Shown in pieces: positions 1-8,830 of a DNA stretch of 64,000 bases. A program made the position numbers and the translations under genes. Source of the DNA: Martelella alba (GTDB lineage Bacteria; Pseudomonadota; Alphaproteobacteria; Rhizobiales; Rhizobiaceae); the NCBI RefSeq assembly GCF_006516955.1, contig NZ_VHLG01000015.1, positions 62,001 to 126,000 on the forward strand, read 5' to 3'. The notes below the pieces were generated by a model. It was not told where the DNA came from, made no database searches, and saw nothing but the letters and a program-made list of their open reading frames with translations. Each line of letters opens with the position of its first letter. Positions within the stretch are counted from its first letter, which is position 1.

Positions 1-872
1 CCATCATGGCGATGATCCCCGGCGATCCGGCGACAGCCATTCTCGGCTCCTATGCAACGCCGGACAATGTCGCGCGGATCAACAAGGCGCTCGGTCTCGA
101 CAAGCCGCTGGTGAGCCAATATTTCATCTGGCTCGGCAATCTGATGCATGGCGATTTCGGCCGTTCCTATACCCAGAACCGGCCCGTCATCGACATCATC
201 TCCGAACGTTTCGGCAATACGCTGATTCTTGCCGGTACGGCGCTGGTGCTCTGTTCCATCTTCGGGCTTCTGGCCGGCATCATTTCAGCCGTGCGCCAAT
301 ATGGCTTCACCGACAAGGCTGTCACCTTTCTGGTGCTGATCGGCATTTCCATTCCCTCCTTCTGGCTTGGCCTGCTCTTGATCCTGGGCTTTGCCGTCAA
401 GCTGCACTGGTTTCCGGCAAGCGGCATGGAGGCGATCTATGGCGGCGGCGGTCCGCTTGACCTTCTCCACCATCTGGCGCTGCCCGCCATCACCCTTGCC
501 GTCGTGGCAACCGGCGTGATCGCGCGGCTGACACGCACCGCAATGCTGGAAGTGCTGAGGCAGGACTATATCCGCACCGCCCGTGCCAAGGGGCTGAAGG
601 AGCGGCGGGTGATCATGGTGCATGCCTTCAAGGCCGCCCTCGTCTCCGTCATTCCCGTTCTCGGCATTCAGGCCGGCTTCGTGCTCGGCGGCGCCGTCTA
701 TATCGAAACCGTGTTCCAGTGGCCGGGCATCGGCTCGATGCTGGTGACCGCCATTTCCACGCGCGACCTGCTTTTGGTGCAGGGCGGCGTGCTGGTTGTC
801 GCCGCAGCCTATGTGCTGGTGAACCTTCTCGCCGATGTCATCCAGACCATGCTTGACCCGAGGCTGCGCTGA
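1..872 (+). CDS. Peptide-type ABC transporter permease (DppB/OppB family), 5' end cut by window
   Basis: Inner-membrane permease of a family-5 (dipeptide/oligopeptide/nickel) importer. The visible 289 residues begin at the conserved IPGDPA motif that follows the first membrane helix, so only about 25-35 N-terminal residues are missing. It has the usual hydrophobic helices, and the EAA coupling loop is seen in YIRTARAKGLKERRV, followed by the conserved GxVxxETVFxxPGIG block and the DPRLR end. The stop overlaps the next start (TGATG), so it is translationally coupled to the fused permease-ATPase. A solute-binding protein gene is expected just upstream, outside the window. Substrate is unknown; the downstream acetamidase suggests an amide-containing compound. 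Confidence 0.93.
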   Translation, partial: IMAMIPGDPATAILGSYATPDNVARINKALGLDKPLVSQYFIWLGNLMHGDFGRSYTQNRPVIDIISERFGNTLILAGTALVLCSIFGLLAGIISAVRQYGFTDKAVTFLVLIGISIPSFWLGLLLILGFAVKLHWFPASGMEAIYGGGGPLDLLHHLALPAITLAVVATGVIARLTRTAMLEVLRQDYIRTARAKGLKERRVIMVHAFKAALVSVIPVLGIQAGFVLGGAVYIETVFQWPGIGSMLVTAISTRDLLLVQGGVLVVAAAYVLVNLLADVIQTMLDPRLR

Positions 873-2812
873 TGAGTGATACAGTTTCCACCACAACCAT
901 CGACAAGCCGGCTGCGAAAAAGGGGCGACCCAGCACGTTCGCGCTGCTGCTGAACAACACGCTGGCAACGGCAGGCCTGGTGATTTTCGTCGTGATCGCG
1001 CTTGTGGCACTGGCGGCACCGATCCTGCCGCTTGCCCCGCCCAATATCACCGATCCGGCAAAAAGGCTTGCGCCCATCTTCACGCAAGGCCACCTGCTTG
1101 GTACCGATGCGCTGGGCCGTGATCTGCTTTCGCGGCTGATCTGGGGTACCCGGGTCAGCCTTGCGGTTGGCATCTCGGCGACACTGATTGCCGCCTTTTT
1201 CGGCTCATTGATCGGCCTTGTCGCAGGCTATGCCGGTGGGCGCACCGACAATATCCTGATGCGCGGCATCGATATGGTCATGGCCTTTCCCTATATCCTG
1301 CTGGCACTGGCGATCGTCGCCGTGCTTGGCCCCGGCCTGCTGAATGCGCTTTATGCGATCGCCGTTGTCAATATCCCGTTTTTCGCCCGCAACATACGCG
1401 GCATGACGCTGGGGCTTTCGCGGCGCGAATTTGTCGAGGCGGCACGGCTTTCCGGCAAATCGCATACGGCCATCCTGTTCGGTGAGGTGCTGCCCAATGT
1501 GATGCCGGTGATTGTCATCACCATGTCGACCACGATCGGCTGGATGATCCTCGAGACGGCGGGGCTGTCCTTCCTCGGCCTCGGCGCCCAGCCGCCCCAG
1601 GCAGACCTCGGTTCGATGCTGGGCGATGGCCGCAAGGTGCTGTTCACCAATGCCCATGTCTCGATGGTACCCGGCATCATGATTTTCGTGCTGGTGATGA
1701 GCATCAACCTTTTGGGCGACGGTATTCGTGATGTGCTCGATCCGCGGCTGAAATCCGGAGCACTGGCCCGTCCCGGCGCCCGCACCGCCGTCAGACGCGG
1801 CGCGACGCCCGAGGCGACGCCGCGCGAAGACAGCGTGCTCGATGTTCAGGGGCTGAAGACCCAGTTTCATGTCGGTGGCGATGTCTATCACGCCGTCGGC
1901 GGTGTCGATCTTCATCTGCGCGAAGGCGAGTGTCTCGGCCTTGTCGGTGAATCCGGCTCCGGCAAATCGGTGACCGCCATGTCACTGATGGGACTGGTGC
2001 CAACGCCGCCCGGCCGCATTGCCGGTGGTGTAGCCTTCCTCGATGGCGAGGATCTGTTTGCCGTTTCCAACGAGCGGATCCGCCAATTGCGCGGCGCGGC
2101 CGTCAGCCATGTGTTTCAGGACCCGCTTTCCACGCTGCATCCGCTGTTTCCCGTTGGTGACCAGCTGATCGAGGCGATCCGGGCCCATGCGCCGCTTTCA
2201 AAGGCGAAAGCACGGGACAAGGCGATGCGCCTTCTTGAACAGGTGCGCATCCCCAATCCGGCCGAACGGCTGAAGGCCTTTCCGCATGAGCTTTCCGGCG
2301 GCATGCGCCAGCGCGTTTCCATCGCCATGGCGCTCGCCAATGATGCAAAGGTCATCATCGCCGATGAGCCGACGACAGCGCTGGACGTGACCGTGCAGGC
2401 GCAGATCCTGGAACTGCTCGATACGCTGCGGCGCGAGCGTCAGACAGCGATCCTGTTCATTACCCATGATTTCGGCGTCGTCTCCGCCATCTGTGACCGG
2501 GTTGCCGTCATGTATGCCGGACGGATTGTCGAAACCGGGACAACGGCGGAACTGCTTGCGAAGCCTGCCCACCCCTATACCGCCAAGCTGATCGAATGCG
2601 TGCCGGTTCTGGGCGAGCCCGAGCGCCGGCTCGACGCTATTGAAGGGCGCCCGCCGGTCGTCAATGCGCTTCCCGATGGCTGCGCCTTTGCCGATCGCTG
2701 TCCCTTCGTGCAGGACGATTGCCGTAGAGGCGATATCGCGCTTGAGGCACTCGGCGCCGAGCGCGGCGTGCGCTGTCTTCATCCCTTAAACCGGGAGAAA
2801 GCCGATGACTGA
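872..2812 (+). CDS. Fused ABC permease (DppC-like) and ATPase (DppD-like)
   Basis: One 646-residue reading frame holds two usually separate importer subunits. Residues 1-295 are a DppC-type permease: N-terminal helix near 30-55, LLGTDALGRDLLSR motif at 75-88, EAA loop near 182-200, and the DVLDPRLK end near 287-294. A linker rich in R, A and P (295-320) leads to a DppD-type ATPase: Walker A GESGSGKS at 359-366, Q-loop near 416, signature LSGGMRQR from 474, Walker B with catalytic Glu499, and a C-terminal Cys-containing oligopeptide-transporter motif (GCAFADRCPF). The frame runs through without a stop, so it is a true fusion in this sequence. It overlaps the upstream stop by 1 nt and the next start by 8 nt. 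Similar permease/ATPase fusions are known in rhizobia. Confidence 0.92.
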   Translation: MSDTVSTTTIDKPAAKKGRPSTFALLLNNTLATAGLVIFVVIALVALAAPILPLAPPNITDPAKRLAPIFTQGHLLGTDALGRDLLSRLIWGTRVSLAVGISATLIAAFFGSLIGLVAGYAGGRTDNILMRGIDMVMAFPYILLALAIVAVLGPGLLNALYAIAVVNIPFFARNIRGMTLGLSRREFVEAARLSGKSHTAILFGEVLPNVMPVIVITMSTTIGWMILETAGLSFLGLGAQPPQADLGSMLGDGRKVLFTNAHVSMVPGIMIFVLVMSINLLGDGIRDVLDPRLKSGALARPGARTAVRRGATPEATPREDSVLDVQGLKTQFHVGGDVYHAVGGVDLHLREGECLGLVGESGSGKSVTAMSLMGLVPTPPGRIAGGVAFLDGEDLFAVSNERIRQLRGAAVSHVFQDPLSTLHPLFPVGDQLIEAIRAHAPLSKAKARDKAMRLLEQVRIPNPAERLKAFPHELSGGMRQRVSIAMALANDAKVIIADEPTTALDVTVQAQILELLDTLRRERQTAILFITHDFGVVSAICDRVAVMYAGRIVETGTTAELLAKPAHPYTAKLIECVPVLGEPERRLDAIEGRPPVVNALPDGCAFADRCPFVQDDCRRGDIALEALGAERGVRCLHPLNREKADD

Positions 2813-3797
2813 CGAGATGCTGATTTCAATCGAACGGGCCGAACGCGTCTTCGGCGGCGGGAAAACCCTGTTCGGCCGGAAATTGCCTGCCGTCCACGCC
2901 GTGCAGGATGTCACCATTGACGTCAGAAAAGGCGAAACGCTTGGCATTGTCGGCGAATCGGGCTGCGGCAAGTCCACCCTTGCCCGCATGCTGACCGGCC
3001 TGGACCGCCCAACGGGCGGCACGCTCACCTTTCAGGGCCTTGATCTGGCAGAAGAGGCGAAGAAAAACCCGAAGGCGCTGGCCCGCCGGGTGCAATATGT
3101 GTTTCAGGACCCTGTCTCTTCGCTCAATCCGCGCAAGAAGATCCGCGATGTGCTTGAAGCCCCGCTGATCCACCTGCTCGGTCTGTCCAGGGCGGAGCGG
3201 GCAAAGCGGCTGGAAACGCTGATGGACGCCGTCAATCTGGCGCCCGAATTCCTCGACCGCTACCCGCATGAGTTTTCCGGCGGGCAGGCCCAGCGCATCG
3301 GCATTGCCCGCGCGCTTGCCGCCAATCCAGAGGTCATCGTGCTGGATGAGCCGGTTTCAGCGCTTGATGTTTCCGTGCAGGCGCAGGTGCTCAACATACT
3401 CGATGATCTGAAAGCCCGCTTCGGCCTGACCTATATTTTCATCAGTCATGATCTGTCGGTGGTGGAGACGATCTCCGACCGGGTGGCAGTGATGTATTTC
3501 GGCCGGATCGTCGAACTCGGCGGGCGCGAGGCGGTCTTTGGCAGAACCTTGCATCCCTATACACGTCTGCTCTTGAATTCGGCACCGGCTCCGGGCAAAA
3601 CCGCTGTCTCCGGCGGCGATCGTGATGCGGAACTGCCGGACCCGTACAATCCGCCAAGGGGCTGTGCCTTTGCCGCACGCTGCTCTGAGGCAACTGAGAT
3701 CTGCGCAACGACCGTGCCGCCGGTCGAGGCCAAGGACGGACGAGACGCCGCGCATCAGACCGCATGTCACCATCCATTGATGGAAAGGACTTCATGA
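2805..3797 (+). CDS. Peptide-type ABC transporter ATPase (DppF-like)
   Basis: Cytoplasmic ATPase, 330 residues, partner of the ATPase half of the preceding fusion. Walker A GESGCGKS at 50-57, Q-loop in YVFQDPVSSLNP, signature FSGGQAQRIGIARAL, Walker B VIVLDEPVSALD, and the family C-terminal cysteine motif (GCAFAARC). The start overlaps the previous gene by 8 nt and has GGGAGAAA upstream. Its stop overlaps the start of the GntR gene (ATGA), so transporter and regulator form one operon. Function by family; substrate unknown. Confidence 0.93.
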   Translation: MTDEMLISIERAERVFGGGKTLFGRKLPAVHAVQDVTIDVRKGETLGIVGESGCGKSTLARMLTGLDRPTGGTLTFQGLDLAEEAKKNPKALARRVQYVFQDPVSSLNPRKKIRDVLEAPLIHLLGLSRAERAKRLETLMDAVNLAPEFLDRYPHEFSGGQAQRIGIARALAANPEVIVLDEPVSALDVSVQAQVLNILDDLKARFGLTYIFISHDLSVVETISDRVAVMYFGRIVELGGREAVFGRTLHPYTRLLLNSAPAPGKTAVSGGDRDAELPDPYNPPRGCAFAARCSEATEICATTVPPVEAKDGRDAAHQTACHHPLMERTS

Positions 3798-4588
3798 GCA
3801 AGCCGACACCAGAGCGACGGCAGAGTTTCGCCACACCGCTTGCGGAGAAAAAACGCAAGCGGCCTGACATGACGGCCGACCTCCTGCGTGAACGCCTGCT
3901 TGATGCCGGGCTGAAACCCGGTGACCGCATGCCGGCCGAATGGCTGGCACCGGAGGCACTGAAAGTATCGCGCGGCACGTTGCGCGAGGCGTTGAAGATC
4001 CTCGAATTTCAGGGATTGATCGCTTCCAAGACCGGCCCTGGCGGCGGCATTTTCGTGCGCGCCATGACGCCATCCGACGCGATCCAGACCGCGACCAACC
4101 TGTTCTTGCAGCGCCCGCCGACCATCACCGACATCTACGCCCTGCGCAAGCAGCTGGAACCCGAACTTGCCGCTGATGCTGCCACGCATCTGCCGGATGA
4201 GGCCCTTGTGACGCTCAAGGAAACGATCCGGATCTATGAGAAGCGGCCCGAAAGCGGCGAGGAGGAATATCTTCAGCGTCTCGCCGAACTCGATTTCCAT
4301 GCCGAGCTGGCCCGCAATGCCTCCAATCCGGTGCTCGGCTTTACCTGTGCCCTGCTTTTGAACCTGTTGCGCGATCTGCCGCAATGCCGGGCCATCTATC
4401 AAAAACCCAATCCGGGCCTGCGGGAGACCGGCATCTTATACCAGATCGAGCTGATCCGGGCGATCGCCGAACGCGACCCGCTGAAAGCCCGCGACATCAT
4501 GACCGGCCATATGATCGAGGCGGAGCGTTATATGCAGACCCGTGAAAGGCTGTTGCTTGAAGACAGCGAGACGGGCGCAGGCGGTTAA
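3794..4588 (+). CDS. GntR/FadR-family transcriptional regulator
   Basis: A 264-residue one-component regulator. The winged helix-turn-helix spans about residues 18-80 (LKPGDRMPAEWLA, VSRGTLREALKILEFQGLI) and an FCD-type all-helical ligand domain follows, with the metal-binding pattern DFHAELARNASNP and a later MTGHMIEAER. I chose the ATG at 3794, which overlaps the ATPase stop and has GGAAAGGA upstream, over an earlier in-frame ATG at 3764. As the last regulator in its own transporter operon it probably controls that operon in response to the imported compound or a product of the next gene. Ligand unknown. Confidence 0.88.
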   Translation: MSKPTPERRQSFATPLAEKKRKRPDMTADLLRERLLDAGLKPGDRMPAEWLAPEALKVSRGTLREALKILEFQGLIASKTGPGGGIFVRAMTPSDAIQTATNLFLQRPPTITDIYALRKQLEPELAADAATHLPDEALVTLKETIRIYEKRPESGEEEYLQRLAELDFHAELARNASNPVLGFTCALLLNLLRDLPQCRAIYQKPNPGLRETGILYQIELIRAIAERDPLKARDIMTGHMIEAERYMQTRERLLLEDSETGAGG

Positions 4589-4599
4589 GGGAGAGAGCC

Positions 4600-5544
4600 A
4601 TGGCGAAGCTTAAGGGCCACACCATCCACAGCAAACACTGCCATTGCGGCTGGAACAACGCATTGGACCCGGCCTTTCATGTCACGTCCGGCGAGACCAT
4701 GACCTTTTGCTGCCGTGATGCCGGCAACGGCCATTTCCACGCCGGAAGCACCGATGCCGATGTGCTGAGTGAAAACCCGGACGAGGCCAATCCGCTGACC
4801 GGTCCGGTCTTTGTCGAGGGTGCGGCGCCGGGCGACGCACTCAAGGTCACGATCAACGCGTTCTCCCCCTCCGGCTTTGGCTGGACGGCGATCATTCCGG
4901 GCTTCGGCCTGCTTTCCGATCAGTTTGCCGCACCAAGACTGAAGCTTTGGAACTATGAACGCGATGCGGCAACACCGGCTGTCTTCTCCGATATCGCCCG
5001 TGTGCCGCTGCGCCCCTTTATCGGCACGATCGGTGTGGCACCGGCCGCGCCCGGCCTCCATTCGGTAATCCCGCCGCGGCGCGTCGGCGGCAATCTCGAC
5101 ATCAAGGATATCGCTGCCGGAACGACGCTCTACCTGCCGGTCGAGGTGGACGGCGCACTGCTTTCGCTTGGCGACACCCATGCCGCCCAGGGCGATGGCG
5201 AGGTCTGCGGAACGGCAATTGAAAGTGCCATGGATGTTTCAATCACGGTCGAGCTCATCAAGAACGCAGCCCCCCGGACACCCTATTTCGTCACCCCCGG
5301 TCCCGTCTCCCGCCATCTTGACGGCAAGGGTTACGCGGTGACGACGGGCATCGGCCCTGATCTGATGCAGGCCGCGCGCGATGCAGTCTCGGCGATGATC
5401 GATCACCTGGCAGCCACGCGGAACATGAATCCAGAGGATGCCTATATGCTCTGCTCGGTCTGCGGCGACCTGCATATTTCCGAGATCGTCGACGCGCCCA
5501 ACTGGGTCGTGTCCTTCTATTTCCCGCAGATCGTCTTCGAATAG
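4600..5544 (+). CDS. Acetamidase/formamidase family amidohydrolase
   Basis: A 314-residue FmdA/AmdA-family protein expected to hydrolyse a short amide to carboxylate and ammonia in the cytoplasm. Family features: the N-terminal block around HCHCGWNNALDP and VTSGETMTF, the PLTGPVFVEGA segment, RVGGNLDIKDI, LYLPVEVDGALLSLGDTHA with GDGEVCGTAIE, and a C-terminal MLCSVCGDLHISEIVD. Start has GGGAGAGAG upstream and lies 11 nt after the GntR gene, so it is the last gene of the ABC operon. The transporter would bring in the amide and this enzyme would open it. Exact substrate not inferable. Confidence 0.88.
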   Translation: MAKLKGHTIHSKHCHCGWNNALDPAFHVTSGETMTFCCRDAGNGHFHAGSTDADVLSENPDEANPLTGPVFVEGAAPGDALKVTINAFSPSGFGWTAIIPGFGLLSDQFAAPRLKLWNYERDAATPAVFSDIARVPLRPFIGTIGVAPAAPGLHSVIPPRRVGGNLDIKDIAAGTTLYLPVEVDGALLSLGDTHAAQGDGEVCGTAIESAMDVSITVELIKNAAPRTPYFVTPGPVSRHLDGKGYAVTTGIGPDLMQAARDAVSAMIDHLAATRNMNPEDAYMLCSVCGDLHISEIVDAPNWVVSFYFPQIVFE

Positions 5545-5572
5545 GCAGAGCGCCGGACGGGGGCGGGCAGAC

Positions 5573-5766
5573 GGCAGACAAAGCCATTCAGATTGCATGT
5601 TTGAGGCGGAATGCCCCCTCCATCGTCATCCCCGTGCTTGTCACGGGGATCCAAATTTATAAGGCATTGAATAAGATGAGTCTTTCGCCGCGCGGACGCG
5701 CGTCGGCTGGATGCCTGTGACAAGCACAGGCATGACGTCAACGAGATGTGGCGAACTTTGTCAGCA
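5573..5766 (+). repeat. Three-hairpin intergenic repeat, copy 1 (RIME-like)
   Basis: About 194 bp between two convergent genes. Outer ends are an imperfect inverted repeat (GGCAGACAAAG at left, CTTTGTCAGCAG at right). The core (5624-5737) has a left hairpin, stem ATCCCCGTG/CACGGGGAT with loop CTTGT; a central CGCGC/GCGCG hairpin with loop GGAC; and a right hairpin, stem ATGCCTGTG/CACAGGCAT with loop ACAAG. The left and right loops are complementary. Copies 2 (14236-14430) and 3 (38209-38399) match along the whole length. No open reading frame. It resembles rhizobial intergenic mosaic elements in size and palindromic build; the family assignment is inference. Confidence 0.85.
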
Positions 5767-5798
5767 GCCTTTACACTAAACCGAGGCGCGCTCTGACG

Positions 5799-6992
5799 TC
5801 AGGCATGGCCTGGGTGATGCGGTGCATCCGGCGCATCAAGGCGCTCATCCTCGACATCGCGGGACAGATCCTGATTGGCCGCCCCGGTCGGCTGGCGGGT
5901 AAAGCCGGTAACGGGCCCCTTGTTGAGGAAATCGCGTTTGATTTCGACCTCGGAGGTCAGATAGACGGTGATCAACTCGGCAAGCGAACGCAGCGCATGC
6001 ATGTGAATGCGCTCATAGCCATGGGATGCATCAACACCGAAGGTGATCAGTGCCGTACGCACATCCGCACCGGCTTCCACCGCACTGGCGCTGTCCGAGC
6101 GGTAATAGCGAAACACATCCTTCTGGTAGCGGATATCGTGCCCCTTGCAGAGATCGACGAGCTTCTTTGTCAGGTGAAAGTCAAACGGCCCGGTCTGGTC
6201 CGCCATGGCGATGGTGACGCCGAATTCGGACGAATTCTGGCCCGGCGCCGTGGTGCCATTGTCAACAGAAACCAGCGAGGCCACATCATCGGCAACAATG
6301 GATGAGGCGCCGACGCCGACCTCCTCGGCAATGGTGAACAGCCAGTGGCTGTCGACGGGCGTTTCGACGCCGTCATCCTGCATCGCCTTCAGTGCGGCAA
6401 GCATCAATGCCACACCGGCCTTGTTGTCGAGATGACGGGAGACGATGAAGCCGTTATCAAGGAATTCCGGCTGCGGATCGATCGCAACAATATCGCCGAT
6501 CTCGATACCCAGCCGGTCAAAATCATCCATGTCGCGGGTGAGCGCATCCACCCTGAGCTCGACATAATCCCAGCCAATCGGCAGCGTGTCGACCTCGTCA
6601 TTATAGGTATGTCCCGAAGCCTTGAGCGGCAGGATCGTGCCGCGATAACTGCCTTTTTCGGTGAAGATGGTCGCCCGCGCGCCCTCGGCAAACCGCGCCG
6701 ACCATGTACCGATCGGCACCAGCGAAAGCCGGCCATTGTCCTTCAGATATTTGACCTGAGCACCCAGCGTATCGACATGGGAGACGATGGCGCGGGCACC
6801 CCGCGGCTCCACGCCGCGCCTGACGGCGCGGATTGCGCCGCGCCGCGTCAATTCAACCGACAGTCCGAGTTTTTCGAGTTCACCCGAGACGAAACGCACG
6901 ACGGGATCGGTATAGCCGGTGGGAGAAGGGATCGAAAGCAGCGCCTTCAGCATATCGGCCAGATAATCGGCATCGATGGTCAGTCTCGGCAT
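5799..6992 (-). CDS. M42-family metallopeptidase of the NAGGN osmoprotectant system
   Basis: A 397-residue co-catalytic metal aminopeptidase/deblocking-enzyme homologue. Metal-site residues fit the family: H72 and D74 in SHVDTLGA, D189 in RHLDNKAG, the E223-E224 pair in IAEEVGVGAS and D244 in SVDNG; a C-terminal His occurs in the segment near GYERIHMHAL. It is the third gene of the asnO-ngg operon, starting 3 nt after the ngg stop. M42 proteins in this position are a recognised companion of NAGGN biosynthesis; the probable role is processing or recycling of the blocked dipeptide, which is not proven. The gene ends convergently with the acetamidase, with repeat copy 1 between. Confidence 0.92.
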   Translation of the reverse strand: MPRLTIDADYLADMLKALLSIPSPTGYTDPVVRFVSGELEKLGLSVELTRRGAIRAVRRGVEPRGARAIVSHVDTLGAQVKYLKDNGRLSLVPIGTWSARFAEGARATIFTEKGSYRGTILPLKASGHTYNDEVDTLPIGWDYVELRVDALTRDMDDFDRLGIEIGDIVAIDPQPEFLDNGFIVSRHLDNKAGVALMLAALKAMQDDGVETPVDSHWLFTIAEEVGVGASSIVADDVASLVSVDNGTTAPGQNSSEFGVTIAMADQTGPFDFHLTKKLVDLCKGHDIRYQKDVFRYYRSDSASAVEAGADVRTALITFGVDASHGYERIHMHALRSLAELITVYLTSEVEIKRDFLNKGPVTGFTRQPTGAANQDLSRDVEDERLDAPDAPHHPGHA

Positions 6993-6995
6993 GTC

Positions 6996-8819
6996 TTACT
7001 CTTGTTTCTGGATCTCGCGATGAGAGGCCCGGGCAGCCGCCGGCATGGATAGCGGAAACAGAAGATCGACGAAACGTTCCGCCGTTGGCTGCGGTTCATG
7101 ATTGGCAAGGCCGGGCCGCTCATTGGCTTCAATGAAAGCATAGTCGGCATTTTGCGGTGATTTGACCATGAGATCAATGCCGACAACGGGAATATCGATC
7201 GCGCGGGCCGCTTTGACCGCTGCATCCACAAGACGCGGATGCACAATGTCCGTCACATCATGGATGGTGCCGCCGGTATGCAGATTGGCCGTCCGCCGGA
7301 CGCGGATATCTTCCCCCTCCCGCGGCACATCGGCAAAGGTATATCCGGCCGCGCGCACCGTGCGCTCCGTCTCGGCATCGAGCGGGATATTCGATTCGCC
7401 ACCTGTCGCCGCCGCCCGTCTGGCACTTTGCGCAGCAATAAGCTGCTCGACGGTGGAGCGGCCATCGCCGACCACATGGGCCGGACGGCGGATTGCAGCC
7501 GCCACAAGACGGAAATTGATGACGATCAGACGCAGATCCTCGCCCTCGACCATCTCCTCGATCAGCACGGTGTCGCAATAGGCCTTGGCCTTCTCAACGG
7601 CAGCGCCAACCTCTTCAAGCGTCGTCACGCCAACGGAAATCCCGCGCCCCTGCTCGCCGCGCGCTGGCTTGACCACCAGAGCACCGGCATCCTCCAGAAA
7701 GCCCGAAATCGCCTCGGTACCGGCATCGGCCGTCATCTGGCGCGGAACGGCAACGCCAGCCTGTTCGACAAAACGGCGGGTCACCGACTTGTCGTCGCAG
7801 ATCGACATGGCCGTTGCCGAGGTGAGCTCTGACAGGCTTTCACGGCAGTGAACACTGCGCCCGCCCTGCGACAGGCGGAAAAAGCCACCGGCAGCATCGG
7901 TAATCTCGACCGAAATGCCGCGGCGGCGCGCCTCGGTGACAATCAGCCGGGCATAGGGGTTGAGGGCCTCATAGTCTTCTGCCTCGGGCCCGGTAAACAG
8001 CTTCTCATTGATCTGGTTCTTGCGCTTGATGGTGAAGAACGGTACCCGGCGAAAGCCGAGCTTCTCGTAAAGCCCGATCGCCGGATCGTTGTCATGCAGC
8101 ACCGACAGATCGAGATAGGCAGCGCCGCGCGCGATGAAGTGCTCGGCAAGCCGGCGCACCAATGCCTCGCCGATACCGCGATGGCGCGCCTGCGGATCTG
8201 ACGCCAGACACCAGAGCGAGGCGCCTTTTTCCGGATCATTGAACACGCGGACATGATCGATACCGGTGACGGTGCCTAGGACCTCGCCCGTATGCTCATC
8301 TTCGGCGACGAAATAGACCAGCGAGCGTGCATCACGCTGGCGCCAGAAGAAGTCCGGGCGAACCTGCACCATGCCGCGCGCGGCATAGATGCGGTTGATC
8401 GCCTGCGCATCGATTTCCGACGTCAGGCGACGGATAAAAAAGCCCTGCGTCGGTTTCGATGCGGCCCGATAGGTCGAAAGATCAAGCCTGTAGGTATGTG
8501 AGGGATCGAGAAAGATTTCCTGCGGCGCCGTCGCCAGCACCACATGTGGATCACGGACATAGATGGCGATATCGCGCCGGTCCGACCCTTCGGCACGCAG
8601 GGTCTCGATCAGCAGCCGGGTATCGGAAAAGGTCTGGCCGAACACCACCCGGCCCCAGCCGCAGTCAATCGACCGGTCCGGCTGCATTGCGCCTTCATCC
8701 GGGCCGATCGGCGGCTTCATCCCCTGCGTTCTGAGGCGCTTCAGCCGGTGCGAATAGGCATCGCTGCCACGATGCTCCCGGCCTTCGCCTGCATCCTTGC
8801 CGCGCTTGTCACTGACCAT
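6996..8819 (-). CDS. ngg: N-acetylglutaminylglutamine synthetase
   Basis: A 607-residue two-domain enzyme. The first half has a GNAT acetyltransferase fold (about residues 100-270, acetyl-CoA loop in QARHRGIGEALVRRLAEHF), and the second half is an ATP-grasp ligase (about 300-590, LVVKPARGEQGRGISV, VLIEEMVEGEDLRL, FIEANERPGL). Together they acetylate and join glutamines to make N-acetylglutaminylglutamine, which AsnO then amidates to the osmoprotectant NAGGN. I chose the ATG at 8819: it follows the asnO stop by 11 nt and has GAGGGAGG 7 nt upstream. An earlier in-frame start at 8855 would overlap asnO. Confidence 0.94.
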   Translation of the reverse strand: MVSDKRGKDAGEGREHRGSDAYSHRLKRLRTQGMKPPIGPDEGAMQPDRSIDCGWGRVVFGQTFSDTRLLIETLRAEGSDRRDIAIYVRDPHVVLATAPQEIFLDPSHTYRLDLSTYRAASKPTQGFFIRRLTSEIDAQAINRIYAARGMVQVRPDFFWRQRDARSLVYFVAEDEHTGEVLGTVTGIDHVRVFNDPEKGASLWCLASDPQARHRGIGEALVRRLAEHFIARGAAYLDLSVLHDNDPAIGLYEKLGFRRVPFFTIKRKNQINEKLFTGPEAEDYEALNPYARLIVTEARRRGISVEITDAAGGFFRLSQGGRSVHCRESLSELTSATAMSICDDKSVTRRFVEQAGVAVPRQMTADAGTEAISGFLEDAGALVVKPARGEQGRGISVGVTTLEEVGAAVEKAKAYCDTVLIEEMVEGEDLRLIVINFRLVAAAIRRPAHVVGDGRSTVEQLIAAQSARRAAATGGESNIPLDAETERTVRAAGYTFADVPREGEDIRVRRTANLHTGGTIHDVTDIVHPRLVDAAVKAARAIDIPVVGIDLMVKSPQNADYAFIEANERPGLANHEPQPTAERFVDLLFPLSMPAAARASHREIQKQE

Positions 8820-8830
8820 TCCGGCCTCCC

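Noticed and set aside
872-2812. Frameshift or lost stop joining two genes by error
   Set aside because: The linker is in frame, both domains are complete, codon use is even across the junction, and similar fusions exist in rhizobia. Sequencing error is not needed to explain it.
5573-5766. CRISPR repeats or a small RNA gene in the palindromic gaps
   Set aside because: The three copies are single, far apart and in different orientations, not a regularly spaced array. No promoter-terminator pair typical of a small RNA could be defined.
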